Assembly: GCA_009602735.1 (NCBI GenBank)
Contig: WELA01008001.1
Coordinates: 430,063 to 494,062 of the forward strand
DNA length: 64,000 nt
Reading direction: 5' to 3'
DNA from: Mesotaenium endlicherianum
Taxonomy: Eukaryota; Streptophyta; Zygnematophyceae; Zygnematales; Mesotaeniaceae
Shown: positions 60,040 to 64,000 of the stretch, one piece after another
Numbering within the stretch: the stretch's first letter is position 1
How the letters are laid out: the number at the start of each line of letters is the position of its first letter
Translations under genes and position numbers: made by a program
Notes under the pieces: model-generated
What the model was told of the DNA's origin: nothing
What the model saw: the letters and a program-made list of their open reading frames with translations, nothing else
Database searches by the model: none

Positions 60040-62355
60040 CTACTTGTTAGTGTTACTCAGCCTGTAGGGGCCACTATCTACATGTGCTATGTGCCTGTTG
60101 GTATGGTACTCCTCAAAGCAAGGCGCGAGGCAAAGCGCTACTCCACACGTCGCGCACCAATAGCTAGGCCTCACCTTACTCTTCTCATGGCCTAGGTCAT
60201 ATAGCTTGCTCCTGCACACTACACACCATGGTCTAGAGCCTCCTGGAACGTGCTCAGGGAAGTGTCTCCCTAGGAACCTGTCCATTCCAGCCCGCCCCGC
60301 ACTCCAGCGAAAGCGCCTCCCCTCATGTGGATCATGAAAGTCTGTCATCTCCGCGACAACATCTAACATGAAGGGATACCTATCACTCTCAGGATGGGCC
60401 AGGTTGTACAAGATGTAGGCATTGGCCAGGGCAGCATCAAACAGACCCCAATATAGTTTATGCCACCACTTGAAGCTGACAGCAGCACTCTCGACAGAAT
60501 AGTTATCTCTCAGACAGAGTTTGTCGAATTGATCAACAGCATCTTTGTGTTTGTTGTAGTGCACCACAATGTCTGGAGCACTTATGGTCTTCAAACTCCC
60601 ATCACTCTGCCTCCTCTCAACTTCATTCACCTCAAGACCAGCAGCTGTGGACAGAAAGTGCACTAGCATCTTGTCTTGCCAGACCATAGCAATCTGCCCC
60701 GGGTAATCACACACAAGAGCCATATAGTCTCCCTGAGTTGGTTTTTTCTGACCTCTTGGGATGGGCAATACCAAGGCACTTCCTTTACCATCTGGGGTCT
60801 TAGGCATGTCTTTTCTATTTGGCATAACTGTGCCAGTTGCTACATGACCTCTCTCAGCTAGGACTTTCAAGAGTGTCGGCGATGTGAAGCCTCTGTCCAG
60901 GACAAAAGAGTAAGTCTGTTTGTCTGGCAGACCCTCAATCAAATCTAAAACAGTAACAACCTGTGACCTGCCAGGCTCTTTATCAAACACTGTGAAGTCA
61001 TAGCAGTAGTAACTTGTACTATCACAGGCCACAAACAACTCTATACCGAACTTATGTGGCTTCTTTGGCATGTACACTCTCACAGGGCAACTTCTATTTC
61101 TAAGGGGGATCAACCTCTCGTCTATTGTTATGTCATGCCCAGGATTGTAGTGGGCTTTGAACTTGTGCCTCAACCTATCTATGATAGGCAGACACTGCCA
61201 CAGCTTGTAGGTCCCAGAGGTCTTAGGAAAGCACTCCCTACCCAAGTTTGACTTGAGGTGAAAATATCTTTTTATCTCCTGCCACCTGTTCCTGGACATG
61301 AAGGTTCCAAAGGAAGGAAACCTGATAGGTCCACTTGTATCAGACCTCCAATAATAAGGTATTCTAGGCAGAGGGTTCAGGGCCATGGCAAGGTAAAGAC
61401 CATGCCAAACAACCATCTCAGTGAGAGTAACCGGCTTCCAATCTTTGGCCTTGTTCAAGTTTGCATATGCATTTGTCTCATTGACAAGCAGTTCAAACCA
61501 ATCTATGCCTATGAACAGGCACAGCACAGCAAAGGGAGTGTACTTCAGAAATGTCTTAGAATTGACACCTCTCAGTCCAGAGGTTGAAGAGCCACCTGGC
61601 TGCTGCCTCCATGGATACTTCTCACCATGAACTGGAGGTCTCCAGTTGTATTCCTCCTCAGCTGTACCTTCCCGAAGGTGCTCCTCCTCCAGGGGATCTC
61701 CTTCTTCTTCCAGCTCACCATCAGAGGAATGCAGCTCCTCATCACTGACACCTGCAACCTTCTTATACCTGCTGCTATTCCTCTTCTTTTGACTTAGTTT
61801 GGCCTTCCTCCTCCTCTCCCTTTTCTCATTTCTATCTATAGGAACAGTAAGCAGCACCTGCTTACCCTTTCCGGTGTCAGGCCTGCCCTTCTTCCTCATA
61901 GTATCCTCGTCCTCCTCCTCCTCCTCCTCCTCCTCCTCCTCATCAGCATCATTAGACCTTGGCTGGGAGTCATCGTTCGGGTCTTGGGAGGAAGAAATCA
62001 GACCTTGACTGCTAGCCTCCCTAGAATTTGCAAGTAAAGAGGCCCCTGAGGAAACCGAGCCAAAACGAACTACATGCGGCTCGGAATAAAACCAGGACTC
62101 TTCAGGCACAGTAGATAGGTACTGCCTGACCTGCCATGCCTCCCATTGCTTCTTTTCTTTGTCATACAACACTTCTATGAGCCATGAGTTCTCCTTTTTA
62201 GTCCTCACAACCTCTTTTCTCACAATTCCGACTAAGAAAAACTCTATGTAATACTGTCCAAATGTCTTTTTTGCCCATGCATCTTCCCAGAAGGTGGCAG
62301 GGATGAGTAATCTACCACCCACAACAATTTCTGGCGCATTTGAAGAAGAAGCCAT
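60040..62355 (-). CDS. piggyBac transposase (DDE_Tnp_1_7 type)
   Basis: 771 codons without introns, starting at ATG 62355. Residues 1-110: unknown N-terminal domain. 139-150: a Glu/Asp run encoded by a tcc repeat, followed by a basic region (about 155-200, KRERRRKAKLSQKKR) likely for nuclear entry or DNA contact. 265-650: transposase core with GIDWFELLVNETNAYA, DITIDERLIPLRNR, SFVLDRGFTSPTLL and DAVDQFDKLCLRDNYS. The expected catalytic Asp triad falls at about D412, D487 and D608. FKWWHKLYWGLFDAALANAY matches the conserved WW/NAY segment. The C-terminus (711-746) has six Cys (CVVC, CATC, then two more) forming the cysteine-rich zinc domain that binds the ends. It cuts and pastes the element at TTAA. 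All key residues are present. Confidence 0.92.
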   Translation of the reverse strand: MASSSNAPEIVVGGRLLIPATFWEDAWAKKTFGQYYIEFFLVGIVRKEVVRTKKENSWLIEVLYDKEKKQWEAWQVRQYLSTVPEESWFYSEPHVVRFGSVSSGASLLANSREASSQGLISSSQDPNDDSQPRSNDADEEEEEEEEEEDEDTMRKKGRPDTGKGKQVLLTVPIDRNEKRERRRKAKLSQKKRNSSRYKKVAGVSDEELHSSDGELEEEGDPLEEEHLREGTAEEEYNWRPPVHGEKYPWRQQPGGSSTSGLRGVNSKTFLKYTPFAVLCLFIGIDWFELLVNETNAYANLNKAKDWKPVTLTEMVVWHGLYLAMALNPLPRIPYYWRSDTSGPIRFPSFGTFMSRNRWQEIKRYFHLKSNLGRECFPKTSGTYKLWQCLPIIDRLRHKFKAHYNPGHDITIDERLIPLRNRSCPVRVYMPKKPHKFGIELFVACDSTSYYCYDFTVFDKEPGRSQVVTVLDLIEGLPDKQTYSFVLDRGFTSPTLLKVLAERGHVATGTVMPNRKDMPKTPDGKGSALVLPIPRGQKKPTQGDYMALVCDYPGQIAMVWQDKMLVHFLSTAAGLEVNEVERRQSDGSLKTISAPDIVVHYNKHKDAVDQFDKLCLRDNYSVESAAVSFKWWHKLYWGLFDAALANAYILYNLAHPESDRYPFMLDVVAEMTDFHDPHEGRRFRWSAGRAGMDRFLGRHFPEHVPGGSRPWCVVCRSKLYDLGHEKSKVRPSYWCATCGVALCLAPCFEEYHTNRHIAHVDSGPYRLSNTNK

Positions 62356-62593
62356 GGCTCTAAGAGCTTTTTAGTGACCTCGGGTATGACAGACTTTTCA
62401 CTTGAAATTTCGTTGTGAACCTGAACTTTGAACCTCACTCTTTTGACTCTAACTTTGTCGTTAATGATCGGAAGACCATTCTGCATTTTTTCGCCTAAGG
62501 TTCAAGTCTGTACAGTTCGTTTGAGCCATAGATTGTACCATTTGGTCAACTGTAGCACCCTGGAGGTCAGCGCTGAAAAATGGGGGTTAGCTA

Positions 62594-62642
62594 GACCATA
62601 TATGGTCCGAGGACCATATATGGTCCGATGGGATACCTAGTG
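62594..62642 (-). repeat. Right terminal inverted repeat and two subterminal palindromes of piggyBac
   Basis: Two copies of gaccatatatggtc with starts 18 bases apart, then tgggatacctagtg (62629-62642) and TTAA. The two ends are asymmetric: one palindrome left, two right. Confidence 0.88.
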
Positions 62643-62747
62643 TTAACAAGCATGTGTAAGCACTAAGAATTTCATATAATTGCCACGTTTGAGTAAGTGA
62701 AGTTTGAATTAGACTTATTTCTTTACTCGCTTTTCCTCACAAACACT

Positions 62748-62880
62748 TCGAGGGCCGCTCAGCATAGCATGTTATTTGTACTTCCTATTTAGTTTATTAG
62801 TTGAAAAACAATACTTACAAGTATTATTGCTTCTTAATCGAGTAGAATAAGATTCAATGAAGATGTGCAAACTCTCAACA
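62748..62880 (+). repeat. Direct repeat right of piggyBac
   Basis: Partner of 59222-59350 (gtacttccta, tttattagttga, cttcttaat, gagtagaataag). Confidence 0.6.
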
Positions 62881-63066
62881 AACATGCATAAGTGGTGAAT
62901 ACTTAGAGGTACTGCATATCACGTAATCATTCACACAAAGTGCAACATTGCATGAAGTCATAATGCACCCAAAAAATGATTTCAAATGTATTCACTTTCT
63001 CAACTACCAGTTTCTCTATCATATACATGCTACCTCTATCATGCACAAGCTAGCTAACAGATCTAT
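62881..63066. other. Short spacer, nothing recognised
   Basis: AT-rich sequence with no recognised motif; it may be the 3' untranslated part of the small exon at 63067-63219. Confidence 0.4.
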
Positions 63067-63219
63067 CTAGTAACCAATCACTCTTGGTCTTCTTCTTTGT
63101 GGAGCTGCAACACTAGGTTGCTCCTCCATCTCCTCTTCCTCACTCAACGAGGCATGCAAGTCAATTTTAAGACCCTCTTCAAGTGCCTCTGGGAACTCCG
63201 CTTCAACAACCCGCCCCCA
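63067..63219 (-). CDS. Probable terminal exon of an unrecognised gene
   Basis: A 50-codon frame ending in TAG at 63067 follows an acceptor-like ttttag (edge at 63219). It reads as acidic then basic (LEEGLKIDL, LSEEEEMEEQ, PQRRRPRVIGY). An acidic/basic C-terminal tail is also what follows the hAT dimerisation domain at 23.5 kb, and here too the hairpin array lies directly upstream on the same strand, so it may be the last exon of a hAT-like gene. No domain proves this. Confidence 0.4.
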   Translation of the reverse strand, partial: WGRVVEAEFPEALEEGLKIDLHASLSEEEEMEEQPSVAAPQRRRPRVIGY

Positions 63220-63893
63220 CTAAAACCCTAAAACAGCAAGCAAGGGGCAGCCAGGGGCTGGCAACCAGCCCCACAAATGCAAGCAACAACAAATGCAAGC
63301 AAGGGACTGGCAGCCAGCCCCACAAAAGCAAGCTTGGGGCTGGCAGCCAGCCCGCCCCGAATAAAACCCTAAATAAGCAAGCAAGGGGCTTGCAGCCAAC
63401 CCCGACAAACAAAGCAAGGGGCTTGCAACCAGCCCCGACAAACGAAGCAAGGGGCTGACAGCCAGCCCCACAAAAGCAAACTCGGGGCTGGCAGCCAGCC
63501 CGCCCCGACTAAAACCCTAAATAAGCAAGCAAAGGGCTGGCAGCCAGCCCCACAAAACGAAGCAAGGGGCTGATAGCCAGCCCCACAAAAGCAAGCTCGG
63601 GGCTGGCGGCCAACCTGCCCCGACTAAAACCCTAAATAAGCAAGCAAAGGGCTGGCAGCCAGCCCCACAAAATCAAGCAAGGGGCTGGCAGCCAGCCCCG
63701 ACTAAAACCCAAAAACAGCAGGCAAAGAGCAGCCAGCCTGCCCCGACTAAAACCATAAAACAGCAAGCAAGGGACTGGCAGCCAACCCCACAAAACAGAG
63801 GAAGGGGCTGGTAGCCAATCTCGACAATAGCAAGCAAGGGGCTGGCAGCCAGCCCAACAATAGCAAGCAAGGGGCTGGCACGGCTGGCAACCC
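63220..63893. repeat. Hairpin satellite array 2
   Basis: About fifteen to twenty degenerate units with the core ggggctggcagccagcccc, spacers acaaaagcaagc and interspersed actaaaaccctaaa. The core is an inverted repeat with a 3-base loop. Orientation relative to the neighbouring minus-strand exon is the same as for array 1 and the hAT exon. Confidence 0.87.
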
Positions 63894-64000
63894 GCCGCGA
63901 CGTCGATAGGCGCTAGGGGGGTTCAACTTTGAGCTCTTTGTATAGGCCTGCCACTCACATGAACATTGACATTATCACACTAGTGATATAAGCCGCTAGA
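63894..64000. other. Window end, nothing recognised
   Basis: Non-repetitive sequence after the array, with no supported feature. Confidence 0.4.

Larger units (their letters stand above)
59362..62642 (-). mobile_element. piggyBac transposon, complete, probably autonomous
   Basis: A 3281-bp DNA transposon with TTAA on both sides (59358-59361, 62643-62646), the fixed target of piggyBac elements. Terminal inverted repeats of 14 bp, cactaggtctccca at the left and cactaggtatccca read from the right end, match at 13 positions. Just inside the ends stands the palindrome gaccatatatggtc, once at the left (59383-59396) and twice at the right (62594-62607, 62612-62625), likely transposase binding sites. 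One uninterrupted transposase frame is encoded. Nothing indicates decay. Confidence 0.92.

Noticed and set aside
63220-63893. CRISPR-like array
   Set aside because: Units are degenerate and of uneven spacing, in a eukaryotic context with no cas genes; it is a satellite.

Overview
The window reads as a repeat-rich nuclear region of a eukaryote, most likely from the green lineage (a streptophyte or other green alga, or an early land plant). The reasons are Ty3/gypsy elements with chromodomains and initiator-Met-type primer sites, an F-box/leucine-rich family, a plant-like MnmA (tRNA 2-thiouridylase) gene cut by GT-AG introns, and Harbinger, hAT and piggyBac DNA elements. No species is named because nothing here is diagnostic. 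Two ambiguous bases (35008, 58282) show this is a draft assembly.

Host layer. Two gene families alternate: F-box/LRR-like genes on the minus strand and MnmA-like genes on the plus strand. The order is F-box copy 1 (10.5-13.0 kb), MnmA-like copy 1 (14.6-15.7), F-box copy 2 (16.7-19.2, the best preserved), then a large block of mobile DNA, then MnmA-like copy 2 (50.3-53.3), F-box copy 3 (54.0-57.2) and a fragment related to the MnmA-like copy 1 segment (57.4-58.0). The pattern is best explained by duplication of a divergent F-box/MnmA segment followed by decay. Only F-box copy 2 keeps long open exons.

Mobile layer. (i) 1-3993: a broken chromovirus of family A lying inside the gag of a family C element (3994-5125). 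(ii) 5343-10538: a heavily broken fragment with retropepsin-like and C5 cytosine methyltransferase motifs, itself interrupted by a solo family C LTR (target repeat cataa) that carries another insertion. (iii) 19365-20843: a Harbinger-like foldback element with TAA target repeats. (iv) 23.5-24.4 kb: the 3' end of a hAT transposase. (v) 24764-41741: an array of short hairpin-forming repeats split by family A element A2, which holds a solo LTR and family C element C1, which in turn holds C2 in reverse. (vi) 42375-49054: C3, a family C chromovirus that looks whole, with near-identical LTRs. (vii) 59362-62642: a piggyBac transposon with TTAA repeats, inverted termini and an uninterrupted 771-codon transposase. 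(viii) 63220-63893: another hairpin-repeat array, again directly upstream of a small minus-strand exon.

Most of the remainder is low-complexity DNA (GC-rich 13.1-14.6 kb, CA-rich 42.1-42.4 and 49.1-50.2 kb) or sequence in which nothing is recognised. The items most worth follow-up are the retroelement-associated methyltransferase fossil, the alternating F-box/MnmA array, the hairpin satellite next to hAT-like exons, and the intact piggyBac.
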